In this document: piece after piece, positions 52,084-61,759 of the stretch
How positions within the stretch are numbered: the first letter of the stretch is position 1
Layout of the letters: each line of letters opens with the position of its first letter
Source of the DNA: Burkholderiales bacterium
GTDB taxonomy: Bacteria > Pseudomonadota > Gammaproteobacteria > Burkholderiales > Nitrosomonadaceae
Length of the DNA stretch: 64,000 nt
Assembly (NCBI GenBank): GCA_024235735.1
Contig: JACKLU010000011.1
Location: 1 to 64,000 of the forward strand
Reading direction: 5' to 3'
The notes under the pieces: generated by a model
The model's database searches: none
What the model saw: only the letters and a program-made list of their open reading frames with translations
Told to the model about the DNA's origin: nothing
Program-made: the position numbers and the translations under genes

Positions 52084-53679
52084 TTAATCAACCGGAAAAA
52101 CATAACAGACGGCCAGTTCGTTCTTTTTTCCTTTCACGGCGAGATTAAATGTTTCGCCGCATTTGAAACCCAGCTTTTCATCCGTTCCGATGGCGTCGCG
52201 CATGCTCTGACTGATCAGCACGTGATCCGGACGGCAGTATTTTTCGATACGCGACGCGGTGTTCACCACATCGCCAATAGCTGTCCAATCCAATCGCTCG
52301 GGCGTGCCGACATTGCCGATCACCACTTTGCCCCAGTGAATACCGATACGTAACAGCAACTGATCAAGATTCGCGAGACTCCGCAGGCGATTGATATCGG
52401 TTGAATGATTCTGCATTTCAAGTGCGGCAGCAACAGCGGCGCGTGGATTACGAAACAATACCATAATACAGTCGCCCATGAATTTATCGATAAATCCGCC
52501 ATGCTTTTTCACGGAAAGCGATATTCTGCGCAGAATGGAATTCAGTGTGTGAATAATGGATTCTTCTTTTTCATTCGCCTCAACGTAAGTGGTAAAACCC
52601 ACAATATCGCAAAACAGGATAGCGATATGACACTCCTCGTTACTCAACAGATGTCCGCCCAGCCGCACAATCTCCCTGGCTTTCTGTTCAACAAGCTGCG
52701 GAACATAATGGCGGGTTATGTTATGCACTTTGGCCTCATTCAATATGGAACCTTCGGAAAGCCCGCTGCTATTTTTTCCGTCCAATGCTATTTTCTGCCA
52801 AAGTGTATGAATCATGCCCTGACTGTCCCTGAAACCGCTGACATTAAAAAGCATCGATACCCATTCGGCATCACCGATTTTGATGCGCACCCGGTAATTC
52901 TCGAATTTACCCTGCGCTGAATCCATAGCCACGCCCCAGATCACATCATTGTAAAAATGCTGCGGGAGAATACTTGCAAAGAACTCAATCGAAGCAACGC
53001 TTTCTTCGAGTTCAAGCTGCGATAAAAGCGACGGCGACATTGCATGAATCGTTCCCAGACTGTTAAAACAGATAATGTCGTACGAAAGCTGCGTAAAAAT
53101 ATTCTGGAAACTTGTCTCTTTGTCATCCCGGGACATCAACACCGGAAGCTTGATCGCACCCGGATTAACACTATGCCTGTAAAGCACGGCCGAACAGAAA
53201 TCCGGCTGGTCGGCAGCTTCCTGTATATCCAGCCGATAACCCAGCGCCTCAATCAGCTTGTCATTCAGCTCGACGGCATGACTACAGAAGCAAGGCGCAC
53301 TGATCGCTGCAATGACATTCTCTGTATCAGGAAATGATAAAGTCACGTGCAGACCGTTTTCCTTACAAAATTTAGCAATATTTTTGTCACCATGCTCGTT
53401 GATTTCACTGTCAAACAGCGCGTTGAACTCAGCCTCGTGCGCCACATCCGCAAAACCGAAGTCATTTTGAATGTTTTGCTTGAAAACATTGTAATGCAAT
53501 GCCTTGACCGAGCCGGCGATCAGCTGGTGAAGCAGAAAAACAGTGGGTTCAAACAATTGCCCGAGTTTGTACCGGTCAAGAGAAAGTGCTGTTTTAGCCC
53601 GAATATCATCCCAGATGTTTTGTGTCATTGATGTAATGACAATGTTATGTTCCAGATCGGGTTTTAATGTAGTTGTCAT
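52084..53679 (-). CDS. Class III adenylate/guanylate cyclase with N-terminal sensory region
   Basis: The 531-aa protein has a C-terminal cyclase domain (from about 345): IAILFCDIVGFTTYVEA with the first metal Asp, KHGGFIDKFMGDCIMVLF with the second and a substrate-selecting Lys, and WTAIGDVVNTASRIEKY with the transition-state Asn and Arg. The Lys favours ATP, hence cAMP. The N-terminal 340 residues contain a helical part (QIAGSVKALHYNVFKQ-like region) and a PAS-like part (RVRIKIGDAEWVSMLFNVSG). I chose the ATG at 53679 because longer frames run into the upstream gene. It follows the HDOD gene by 41 bp. Confidence 0.85.
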   Translation of the reverse strand: MTTTLKPDLEHNIVITSMTQNIWDDIRAKTALSLDRYKLGQLFEPTVFLLHQLIAGSVKALHYNVFKQNIQNDFGFADVAHEAEFNALFDSEINEHGDKNIAKFCKENGLHVTLSFPDTENVIAAISAPCFCSHAVELNDKLIEALGYRLDIQEAADQPDFCSAVLYRHSVNPGAIKLPVLMSRDDKETSFQNIFTQLSYDIICFNSLGTIHAMSPSLLSQLELEESVASIEFFASILPQHFYNDVIWGVAMDSAQGKFENYRVRIKIGDAEWVSMLFNVSGFRDSQGMIHTLWQKIALDGKNSSGLSEGSILNEAKVHNITRHYVPQLVEQKAREIVRLGGHLLSNEECHIAILFCDIVGFTTYVEANEKEESIIHTLNSILRRISLSVKKHGGFIDKFMGDCIMVLFRNPRAAVAAALEMQNHSTDINRLRSLANLDQLLLRIGIHWGKVVIGNVGTPERLDWTAIGDVVNTASRIEKYCRPDHVLISQSMRDAIGTDEKLGFKCGETFNLAVKGKKNELAVCYVFPVD

Positions 53680-53720
53680 ATCATAATCAGTCAAACAGTT
53701 GTTGATGACCAGACGGCCTG

Positions 53721-54557
53721 TTAGAGACTGTGTAGATAAATATCGCTTTGCTGTAACTTTTGCAGAAAAGCATCTTCCAGCAATAGCTTGCAAAGCTTCT
53801 CACTGGCGCCGAGATGCATTAATTTCCTCTTGCGTTCAAGCAATGTCGGCATATGCGCGCCAAATCCGGCGTTCTTGATCAGAGAATTCGCAATAGCCAG
53901 AGAAAACAGAATTTTATTCCCTGCATAACAGGAATGAAATACTTCAAGATCAATTCCGACATAATCAACAAAATAACTTGGCAGCTTCCATTCGACAACA
54001 GCGCGTCTGCCAACATCATTATGATTAATATCGAGAAATCTCTGCTCTGCTTCGGCGCATGAACAGGAATGCTCGAGCACATAACCCAGAATTACCGGAT
54101 AATCCTCCGGACAATTGTAATTCAGCAGCACTTTTCCAATATCGTGCAACAATCCCGCAACGAAGGCTTCCTCGGCTAATTTTGACTCACCTGTTTCAAA
54201 ACATATTTGCTGGCAGGCGAGCGCAGTCAGTAATGAATGCTGCCAGACATGCCTCTGAAAAAGTGCATTTCCGCTTTTTATGAATACGGCGCGCGAAACA
54301 GACAGTATCGCCAGCGAACGAATAATATCGATACCCAACAGGCTGATGGCATGTGGAATTGTCTTGATCGGTTTGCCGCGATTGTACATCGCGGAATTAG
54401 CCATTCTGAGCACAAACGATACGCTTCCCTGATCCGAACGAACCAGCTGATCCATTTCCTGAAAACATTTTTCAGAGCACGCATCAACGCTGACGATCTG
54501 TGCAAGCAAATCCGGACGCGCGATAATTTTTTTATAATCAATCGCATCAACTCTCAT
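53721..54557 (-). CDS. HDOD domain protein
   Basis: The 278-aa protein covers almost only the HDOD fold: DQGSVSFVLRMANSAMYNRG, IPHAISLLGIDIIRSLAILS, EAFVAGLLHDIGKVLLNYNC, AVVEWKLPSYFVDYVG. HDOD proteins are signalling scaffolds related to HD phosphohydrolases. Here HDIGK keeps the HD pair, but the whole metal set is not evident. ATG 54557 is preferred to the TTG at 54575. It is upstream of and probably co-transcribed with the cyclase, suggesting a shared signalling function. Confidence 0.88.
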   Translation of the reverse strand: MRVDAIDYKKIIARPDLLAQIVSVDACSEKCFQEMDQLVRSDQGSVSFVLRMANSAMYNRGKPIKTIPHAISLLGIDIIRSLAILSVSRAVFIKSGNALFQRHVWQHSLLTALACQQICFETGESKLAEEAFVAGLLHDIGKVLLNYNCPEDYPVILGYVLEHSCSCAEAEQRFLDINHNDVGRRAVVEWKLPSYFVDYVGIDLEVFHSCYAGNKILFSLAIANSLIKNAGFGAHMPTLLERKRKLMHLGASEKLCKLLLEDAFLQKLQQSDIYLHSL

Positions 54558-54632
54558 CCGATTCAAATGACCCAATCGAAATCATGTCATCCCCTTAATT
54601 AAATAACACTGACATCGTCGCACACCCGCTCT

Positions 54633-55301
54633 TTAACGCGCCACAGGTGCCAGAACGATATTATAAACATAAACAGTTAAATTCCCGTGCTTACCCTCCG
54701 CCCTCGCAATCATTGCTGACTGCTGCTGCGCGGATTTGCTGCGCAGCAGTAAATCCACTTTATTTAACGGCTCATAAGGAAAATACATTTGCGTTATCAG
54801 TGTCTGGAAACCACGCCCGGAAATTTTGAAGTGAATATGCGGTGGACGAATCCACGCTTTTGTCGCAGGATAGGCGCCGGGTTTGATTGTTGTGAGATGG
54901 TAATGTCCTTTTGCGTCACCCCGAATAACGGCCCATCCCTGAAAATCGGGATCGTGCGACACCGGATTCGGATCACGTGGATGATTGTAGCGGCCTGCGG
55001 CATTGGCCTGCCAGACATCAAGCACAACGTCAGCCACCGGCTTTCCGGACACATCCGTTACTGCGCCTTCAATAACGATAATTTCTCCTTTTGCCACGCC
55101 ACTGCGTCCCGCAACCCGGGTCATATCGGCATCCTTGTCAAACTGATCCGCTACCGGATAAAAGGGCCCTTCGACTTCAGCCGGCGTCGGCATCAGCAAT
55201 GATCGCCCCCAGCTTTTCGTCACGCCGGTCATACCAAGAACCGCGCCAGCCCATCCCAATCGGATGACGTGCCTTCTGGAAACTTTTTTCATCTCACTCA
55301 T
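54633..55301 (-). CDS. Secreted intradiol ring-cleavage dioxygenase-like protein
   Basis: The 222-aa precursor has a Tat-type signal (SRRHVIRLGWAGAVLGMTG), then MPTPAEVEGPFYPVADQFDK, AVTDVSGKPVADVVLDVWQA, GRYNHPRDPNP, KGHYHLTTIKPGAYP and RPPHIHFKISGRGFQTLITQ. The two Tyr and two His iron ligands of protocatechuate/catechol dioxygenases all appear (GRYNH, HYH and HIH regions). Exported, stand-alone members are known but of unclear substrate. No aromatic-degradation genes lie nearby. ATG 55292 is an alternative start. Confidence 0.85.
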   Translation of the reverse strand: MSEMKKVSRRHVIRLGWAGAVLGMTGVTKSWGRSLLMPTPAEVEGPFYPVADQFDKDADMTRVAGRSGVAKGEIIVIEGAVTDVSGKPVADVVLDVWQANAAGRYNHPRDPNPVSHDPDFQGWAVIRGDAKGHYHLTTIKPGAYPATKAWIRPPHIHFKISGRGFQTLITQMYFPYEPLNKVDLLLRSKSAQQQSAMIARAEGKHGNLTVYVYNIVLAPVAR

Positions 55302-55493
55302 AACGCGATCTACCTTATCGATTCAGCTTTGATTGCGTAAACATTTTCCATCATATTGCGCGCCTGTTAAAGGCATAATGACGAAAAAGCATCCTTTTCA
55401 CTTTTTTTAATAAAAATACAGTGCAGCTCGTGCATTTATTTGGCAGAATTAGGCATTCATGAATAACCTTTCTTATACCGGGGAAATCAAGCG

Positions 55494-56837
55494 ATGAAAT
55501 ATAACAATTTTCAGGAATTCTGCGACTACGTCGCAGGACGTAATCCTGTCCAGCCGGAATTCATACAGGCTGTAAAAGAAGTGATGGGCAGTCTCTGGCC
55601 CTTTATCACGGAAAACCCGCGCTATGCCGAGCATGGCGTACTGGACCGTCTGGTGGAGCCTGAACGTGTCATCATTTTCCGTGTCGCCTGGGTCGACGAT
55701 CAGGGTGAAGTTAAAGTTAATCGCGGCTATCGTATTCAACACAGTTCCTCCATCGGTCCTTACAAAGGCGGCACACGCTTTCATCCTTCGGTTAATCTTT
55801 CGATTCTCAAGTTTCTGGCATTTGAACAGACTTTCAAAAATGCACTGACCACACTGCCGATGGGCGGCGGAAAAGGCGGTGCGGATTTTGATCCCAAAGG
55901 CAGAAGCCCAGGGGAAATCATGCGTTTCTGTCAGGCCTACGCGAGCGAACTGTTCCGCCATATCGGCTCGGACACCGATGTTCCCGCGGGTGATATCGGC
56001 GTCGGTGGACGTGAAGTTGGCTACATGGCGGGCATGGTAAAAAAACTGCTCAACCGCGCTGACTGTATTTTCACCGGAAAAGGACTCAGTTTTGGCGGAT
56101 CACTGGTGCGCCCGGAAGCAACGGGATATGGTACCGTCTACTTCGCACAAGAAGTTCTCAAGCATGCAGGGCGCTCATTCGACGGCATGCGCGTATCGAT
56201 ATCCGGTTCCGGCAATGTAGCACAGTATGCCATTGAAAAAGCCATGACACTTGGCGCCAAAGTAGTCACCGTCTCAGACTCAAGCGGAACAGTGGTCGAT
56301 GAAGACGGTTTCACCACCGAAAAACTTGCTGAATTATCCGAAGTCAAGAATCATTTATACGGCCGCGTCGATGAATACGCACGGCGCGTAAAAGCCACTT
56401 TTCTACCCGACACCAAACCTTGGCATATTCCGGTTGATGTTGCACTGCCTTGCGCAACACAGAATGAAATCAGCGAGGAAGACGCCAAAACACTGGTTAA
56501 AAATGGCGTCATTTGCGTGGCGGAAGGTGCCAACATGCCATCGACAGCCGAAGCGGTAGAGTGCTTTGAGCACAACGGCGTATTATACGCACCGGGCAAA
56601 GCCAGCAACGCCGGCGGCGTAGCCACTTCCGGCCTGGAAATGAGCCAGCATGCCATGCGCCTATCCTGGACACACGAAGAAGTCGATGCACGCCTGCTCG
56701 AAATCATGCAGGCCATTCATCGATCCTGTCTGCAATACGGCACAAAACCGGATGGTCGTGTCAACTATGTAGATGGCGCCAATATCGCCGGATTTGTCAA
56801 AGTCGCCGATGCCATGCTGGGACAAGGCGTGACCTGA
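55494..56837 (+). CDS. gdhA: NADP-specific glutamate dehydrogenase
   Basis: GdhA makes glutamate from 2-oxoglutarate and ammonium, a main assimilation route for an ammonia-rich lifestyle. The 447-aa protein is full length: RVAWVDDQGEVKVNRGYRIQ, PYKGGTRFHPSVNLSILKFL, TLPMGGGKGGADFDPKGRSP (catalytic Lys), PAGDIGVGGREVGYM, SGSGNVAQYAIEKA (nucleotide site) and APGKASNAGGVATSGLEMSQ. The start ATG follows GGGGAAA. Single-gene transcript; divergent from the dioxygenase gene. Confidence 0.96.
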   Translation: MKYNNFQEFCDYVAGRNPVQPEFIQAVKEVMGSLWPFITENPRYAEHGVLDRLVEPERVIIFRVAWVDDQGEVKVNRGYRIQHSSSIGPYKGGTRFHPSVNLSILKFLAFEQTFKNALTTLPMGGGKGGADFDPKGRSPGEIMRFCQAYASELFRHIGSDTDVPAGDIGVGGREVGYMAGMVKKLLNRADCIFTGKGLSFGGSLVRPEATGYGTVYFAQEVLKHAGRSFDGMRVSISGSGNVAQYAIEKAMTLGAKVVTVSDSSGTVVDEDGFTTEKLAELSEVKNHLYGRVDEYARRVKATFLPDTKPWHIPVDVALPCATQNEISEEDAKTLVKNGVICVAEGANMPSTAEAVECFEHNGVLYAPGKASNAGGVATSGLEMSQHAMRLSWTHEEVDARLLEIMQAIHRSCLQYGTKPDGRVNYVDGANIAGFVKVADAMLGQGVT

Positions 56838-57229
56838 TCAGGATTGCAGATCTGAATGCATTCTGCATGCAAATTTCATGATGATCTATCGTGGTAATTA
56901 TTTCCGCACAGGCGGTTTCTGAAAGTCCCGCGTTGCAAACAAAAAATGGTGACGCAACACAGAGCTGATATGCCGTAAACATTTTTTGCGAATAACACAG
57001 TGTCTTGACGTAACGGAACAGGCAAGCAATTCGCAAAGCGGATGCCCGCAAATTTGTTTTTTTGGAAAAGCGCCATGGATAATTACTACGATAATCCCGC
57101 ATTGATGGGAAAGTGTTAATACAACCTTCACCGTTATAATGAGGCAGTTTCAAGGAAAACGCTGACCATAACCCAATCAGTGGTTCCTCAGCATCTGGTT
57201 TTTTACGTTTAGCTTGTATTTTTCCTATC
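56838..57229. other. Gene-free stretch between gdhA and slt
   Basis: No credible gene. A perfect TATAAT at 57135-57140 (90 bp before slt) is a candidate -10 but has no matching -35. A 153-residue minus-strand frame at 56797-57258 spans the gap and overlaps both neighbours; it shows no family features. Confidence 0.4.
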
Positions 57230-59164
57230 ATGAATAAATTCCTGATCAGTTTTTTCATTCTTATCCAGACCAGCGTATTGAGTGCCGCGCTAGCGAATCC
57301 ATCCGCTCAGCGCGATGAAGATTTTCTCATTGCACGCAAAGCATTCCAGGATGGCAACGCAGCGCTACTGGCCGAAAAAGCCAGATTACTGCAAAACCAT
57401 GTTCTCGCGCCTTATGTCGACTTCTACCAGTTCCGTTTGTATCTGCGCTCTGCCAGCACCACTGCAATACACGATTTCCTGGCGCGCCATCACGACACGC
57501 TGATTGCTGAACGGTTACGCGCCGACTGGCTCAAGCTGCTCGCTCAGAATCAACAATGGACGTTGTTCGAAAGCGAATTTGAGAAACTCGAAAACAAGGA
57601 CAATGAATTAATGTGCTATGCCTATCAGCACCGCATAGCAACAAATGACACGAATGCGCAGCAAAAAGCTCGGCAGTTGTGGTTTACCGCGGACAGCATG
57701 CCGGATAGCTGCACACCCGTTTTCAATACGCTGATGGCCAGAAACAGCATTACCGTCGATGATCGATGGGCGCGTATCCGGCTGGCGCTCGAAGCCGGAA
57801 AAACCGGTATGGCGATTTTTATCAATAACCGGATTCCTGCCAGCGAAGCGCTCAACCGTGATGAATTGAATGCAGCTGCGCAAAACCCACTGCACTATCT
57901 CAAGACGCGGCAAAACAAAATCAGAACACGCGCAGATCGTGAAATAGCCTTGTTTGCGCTATTGCGTCTGCTCAGTAATGACACCAATCCGGCGCTGGCA
58001 AAGTGGCTGAAAATTAAGGATGCATTATCTCCTTCCGACCAGTCCTATTTTCTGGCCAGACTCGGTTACCGCGCGGCGATGCGGCATGATCCGCGCGCAT
58101 TAGGCTGGTTCAAAGCCGCGCAGCAAACCCGATCACCGTATCCGATGACAGACACGCTGCTGGCATGGCAGGTTCGCGCCGCGCTGCGCGCGGGCGACTG
58201 GGACAGCGTTCTGGACGCCATTCACCGCATGTCCGCCGATGAACAGACTGACGGCGCATGGCGCTACTGGCGGGCGCGAGCGCTTAAGGCCAAGGGTTTG
58301 TCACTGGATGCCAACAGGATTCTGATTTCCCTGAGCAACGAACATAATTATTACGGTCAGCTCGCCAAAGAAGAACTTGGCGCCATCCTCACTGCGGCAA
58401 AGGATTCCCGCCCGGCGACTGCTGAGGAAATACGCGCCATGGAAAAAATGCCCGGGGTTCAGCGTACGCTGGCGTTCTACCGGCTGGGTTTGCGCACGGA
58501 AGCTTACCGGGAATGGGTGTGGACTGTACGCAACTTTGATGACCGTCAGCTTCTGGCGGCCTCCGAAGTTGCGCAACGTTACGGTCATTATGATCGCTCG
58601 ATCAATACGGCAAACAGAACGGTGCAACAACACGATTTCCGGCTGCGTTTTCCCACACCGCACCGCGAAACGCTACGCCCCGTATTACGTGAACAGGACA
58701 TTGACGAAGCCTGGGTTTATGGTCTCATCCGCCAGGAAAGCCGGTTTCTTGTGGATGTCACTTCCAGCGCCGGCGCTCGCGGACTCATGCAGCTCATGCC
58801 CGATACTGCTCAGTGGGTCGCCAAACAACTGGGTATAGACAATTTTCAGCAAAGTCTGGTTACCCAGGTCGATATCAATCTGCGGTTGGGCACTTATTAT
58901 CTAAAGCATGTGCTCACAACGCTGAACAACCAGCCCCTGTTGGCATCCGCCGCGTACAATGCCGGACCGGGACGCGCAAGACGCTGGCGGGATGATGAAA
59001 AGATTCTTGAAGGCGCTGTTTACGCCGAAACCATCCCCTTCAGCGAAACCCGCGACTATGTCAAGAAAGTGCTCAAAAACTCGGTGTATTACGCCAATGT
59101 ACTGGAACACAACCCTAATCCGCCGACACTCAAAGAGCGTTTGGGTTTTGTTGGAAAAAAATGA
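57230..59164 (+). CDS. slt: Soluble lytic murein transglycosylase
   Basis: The periplasmic enzyme cleaves peptidoglycan with 1,6-anhydro-MurNAc formation. The 644-aa precursor has a signal peptide (MNKFLISFFILIQTSVLSAA), a long alpha-superhelical U/L-domain, then the SLT domain: VYGLIRQESRFLVDVTSSAG with the catalytic Glu near residue 501, ARGLMQLMPDTAQWVAKQLG, LGTYYLKHVLTTLNNQPLLA and SAAYNAGPGRARRWRDDEK. Length and order match Slt70. It precedes cca by 55 bp. Confidence 0.95.
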   Translation: MNKFLISFFILIQTSVLSAALANPSAQRDEDFLIARKAFQDGNAALLAEKARLLQNHVLAPYVDFYQFRLYLRSASTTAIHDFLARHHDTLIAERLRADWLKLLAQNQQWTLFESEFEKLENKDNELMCYAYQHRIATNDTNAQQKARQLWFTADSMPDSCTPVFNTLMARNSITVDDRWARIRLALEAGKTGMAIFINNRIPASEALNRDELNAAAQNPLHYLKTRQNKIRTRADREIALFALLRLLSNDTNPALAKWLKIKDALSPSDQSYFLARLGYRAAMRHDPRALGWFKAAQQTRSPYPMTDTLLAWQVRAALRAGDWDSVLDAIHRMSADEQTDGAWRYWRARALKAKGLSLDANRILISLSNEHNYYGQLAKEELGAILTAAKDSRPATAEEIRAMEKMPGVQRTLAFYRLGLRTEAYREWVWTVRNFDDRQLLAASEVAQRYGHYDRSINTANRTVQQHDFRLRFPTPHRETLRPVLREQDIDEAWVYGLIRQESRFLVDVTSSAGARGLMQLMPDTAQWVAKQLGIDNFQQSLVTQVDINLRLGTYYLKHVLTTLNNQPLLASAAYNAGPGRARRWRDDEKILEGAVYAETIPFSETRDYVKKVLKNSVYYANVLEHNPNPPTLKERLGFVGKK

Positions 59165-59219
59165 TATCTTCCTTGAAACGCCAATCCAATTTCCCTGTCT
59201 CGTTTAATTTGCTTTAACA

Positions 59220-60470
59220 TTGAACTTGAAAACTTACCTGGTGGGCGGCTCAGTACGTGACGAACTGTTGGGTCTGCCCGTAAAAGATCACGATTATGTT
59301 GTTGTCGGCAGCACGCCGGAAGAAATGGTTCAACTGGGTTACCGCCCGGTCGGCAAGGATTTTCCGGTTTTTTTACATCCGCTAACCAAGGAACAATACG
59401 CGCTGGCGCGCACTGAACGCAAAATATCGCGTGGTTATAAAGGATTCGAAGTTTTCACCACACCGCAGGTCACATTGCAGGAAGATCTGGTGCGGCGCGA
59501 TCTGACCATTAACGCCATCGCCAAAGACGCCGACGGCAACATCATCGACCCATTCAACGGCGTAGCCGATCTGGAAGCCGGGATTCTGCGCCATATCAGC
59601 CCGGCCTTTGCGGAAGATCCGGTGCGCATTCTTCGAATCGCCCGGTTTGCGGCGCGTTTCAGCTTCCGCATCGCACCGGAAACACTCGCGCTGATGAGTG
59701 ACATGGTGCATAACGGTGAAGTTGAGGCACTGGTGCCGGAACGTGTCTGGCAGGAAATTTCCCGCGGTCTGATGGAGAACAATCCTTCGCGCATGTTCTA
59801 CATGCTGCGCGAATGCGGCGCTTTATCGCGCATACTGCCTGAAATCGATGTTTTGTTCGGCGTACCGCAGCCCGCGCATGCGCATCCTGAAATCGATACC
59901 GGCGTGCACACCATGATGGTAATCGACTTTGCAGCCTCCAGAAATTATTCCCTGCCGGTGCGTTTTGCCGCCCTGCTGCACGATCTCGGTAAAGGCGTCA
60001 CACCACCGGAAGAATGGCCGCGGCATATCGGTCATGAACAGCGCAGCGTGCAACTCGTGCAGAATTTATGCGAACGCCTTCGCGCGCCCAAGGATGAGCG
60101 CAATCTCGCCGCACTGGTTGCGCAATATCACGGCAAAGCGCACCGCGCCGAGGAACTGACTGCACCAACCATAGCCGACCTCTTTCACGCCACCGACGCC
60201 TACCGCAAACCCGACCGATTTCAGTTGTTCATGCAGGCCTGCGCAAGCGATTTTCATGGCCGCCCCGGTTATGCAGAAAGAGCCTATTCACCGGTCGCGC
60301 TGTTAAACCAATCGCTTAGCGCTGCACGAAGCGTTGACGCCGGTGCAATAGCGGCAGCACTCAGAAATAAAATCACCGACAATGCGTTACTGGCCAACGC
60401 CATCAATGCCAGAGTACGCGAAGCGCGCATCGCAAAAATCAGACAGGTACGGCATCAACCGGCGGATTGA
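59220..60470 (+). CDS. cca: Multifunctional CCA tRNA nucleotidyltransferase
   Basis: It adds or repairs the 3' CCA of tRNA. The 416-aa protein has TYLVGGSVRDELLGLPVKDH with DHDYVVVG (catalytic Asp pair), ARTERKISRGYKGF, LVRRDLTINAIAKDADG, DPVRILRIARFAARF and an HD domain FAALLHDLGKGVTPPEEW with phosphatase/phosphodiesterase potential, as in E. coli Cca (412 aa). The start is TTG 59220, with TTG 59226 possible; the family N-terminus (MKIYLVGG) favours either. Convergent with the Tsx-like gene, 27 bp apart. Confidence 0.95.
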   Translation: MNLKTYLVGGSVRDELLGLPVKDHDYVVVGSTPEEMVQLGYRPVGKDFPVFLHPLTKEQYALARTERKISRGYKGFEVFTTPQVTLQEDLVRRDLTINAIAKDADGNIIDPFNGVADLEAGILRHISPAFAEDPVRILRIARFAARFSFRIAPETLALMSDMVHNGEVEALVPERVWQEISRGLMENNPSRMFYMLRECGALSRILPEIDVLFGVPQPAHAHPEIDTGVHTMMVIDFAASRNYSLPVRFAALLHDLGKGVTPPEEWPRHIGHEQRSVQLVQNLCERLRAPKDERNLAALVAQYHGKAHRAEELTAPTIADLFHATDAYRKPDRFQLFMQACASDFHGRPGYAERAYSPVALLNQSLSAARSVDAGAIAAALRNKITDNALLANAINARVREARIAKIRQVRHQPAD

Positions 60471-60497
60471 CGGTTGATAGGCATAAAATGCTGAAAA

Positions 60498-61364
60498 TCA
60501 TAGCCGCCAGACCAGTAGCGCCTGGAAAACATTCTCGCTCACGCGCGTTCCGAATTTATTGTTCCAGTACTGCCATTCGGTTCCAACAAACAATTTTTGC
60601 GGACGGCCCAGCAAGCGGTGCCCGAGATCATAACGAAACTGGATTTGATGGAACAACCAGGCGTGCACCACGCCAAACGAGTTCTGCCGTTCGCCGACAT
60701 ATTCGATGTGCCCTTCTATGCTGAACCTGGAGTTTAATAATTCAAACGGATACCGGCCATTGACGTCGACCATAAAGCTGTTGGTTTCCCGCACCTTGGC
60801 GTTACTGTCATCAATATAAGCCGTAAAATCGGAGTTCAGAAACGCGAATCCAGGTAGATTCCAGGCGATGCGCATACCCGGCAGATATTTGAGCACATCG
60901 GATCCGGGCGCCCAGTTGATGCCCATCAGCACGCCAACATCCTTGATCGGCCCGACCGCCAGATCGACACCGGTAATTTTGCCCAGACTCAGATTGCCAT
61001 AATATTCGCCATAATACTCGGCCTTACCGCCATGCGGTATGGCCGTATCAAAAAACAAAAAGTTATCTCCGAAACGCCAGCCGTTGGCATGTTGAAAAGT
61101 AACCACTGACGTTCCACTTTCTTCCTGAAGAAACGGACGCTTAAGATTTCCGTACTGATAATGAATTTCCGATACCGACCAGTCGAAGCTACTAGCCACA
61201 TCGGACAATAGAAGCAACCATAGACTGAATAGTACGAACGGAAACACCCGAAATTTCAGGATGCCTCGCGAAATCGCGACGGACACTCGACAATCAGGAT
61301 GCGCGGCGCGCGGAATACAGAACATATCAGGCTTAAACAGGCAAAGCATTCTGAACACGCTCAA
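60498..61364 (-). CDS. Tsx-like nucleoside-specific channel-forming outer-membrane protein
   Basis: The frame is 288 aa, but the natural start is probably an in-frame GTG or ATG further in (signal-like PFVLFSLWLLLLSDVASSFD lies 41 residues from the upstream ATG at 61364). The mature part begins DWSVSEIHYQYGNLKRPF, followed by alternating beta strands (VTFQHANGWRFGDNFLFFDT, YYGEYYGNLSLGKI, VDVNGRYPFELLNSRFSIEG) and the terminal aromatic-rich strand FQALLVWRL of an outer-membrane barrel. The order matches the Tsx family. Substrate in this organism is unknown. Confidence 0.75.
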   Translation of the reverse strand: MSVFRMLCLFKPDMFCIPRAAHPDCRVSVAISRGILKFRVFPFVLFSLWLLLLSDVASSFDWSVSEIHYQYGNLKRPFLQEESGTSVVTFQHANGWRFGDNFLFFDTAIPHGGKAEYYGEYYGNLSLGKITGVDLAVGPIKDVGVLMGINWAPGSDVLKYLPGMRIAWNLPGFAFLNSDFTAYIDDSNAKVRETNSFMVDVNGRYPFELLNSRFSIEGHIEYVGERQNSFGVVHAWLFHQIQFRYDLGHRLLGRPQKLFVGTEWQYWNNKFGTRVSENVFQALLVWRL

Positions 61365-61759
61365 ATTTTTGGGGTTGCAAGACTCTAACAGCGACGGACT
61401 TAACTTTCATGTTCGCCCCGGCGCCTGTCTTATCATTGCGAACCTCTCGATCATTGTTTTTGCCTTACACAGGCCTCCAGCGCTATTATCAGGCAAACAG
61501 GCGCGGTTTACTGACAAATTTCCATATTGCACGCCATTAACGCCGAGCCGCTCTAGGAGACTGTCCGAGAATAGCGATCGTAGCGAGAGCGAGGCTGATT
61601 GAGCGGGATTTTTCGATCATTTGAGGCGAATAGTCGTTCTATTCAACGAAAAGGATCGGAAAATACGGCCAATCAGGCTCGTTCGCAGTAGATCAGTCTA
61701 TTCTCGGACAGCCTCCTATGTGCAGTACAATTTCAGATTCTGATAAGGATACATTCAAC
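61365..61759. other. Gene-free stretch holding MITE-C copy 2
   Basis: Between the Tsx-like and cytochrome genes. MITE-C takes 61556-61716. The remainder shows no repeat or ORF of natural composition; TACAAT at 61726-61731 is a possible -10 for the cytochrome genes. Confidence 0.45.
61556..61716. mobile_element. MITE-C copy 2 (161 bp)
   Basis: It has the same length and orientation as copy 1, with terminal inverted repeats differing at one base (GGAGACTG / CAGCCTCC), flanked by TA on both sides (61554-61555 and 61717-61718). The right end is 43 bp upstream of the cytochrome start, within its likely promoter region. Confidence 0.88.

Noticed and set aside
56797..57258. 153-residue minus-strand frame between gdhA and slt
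   Set aside because: Overlaps both neighbours and has no recognisable motif or start context.
61261..61602. 113-residue plus-strand frame
   Set aside because: It is antisense to the Tsx-like gene start and ends inside MITE-C; no protein-like features.
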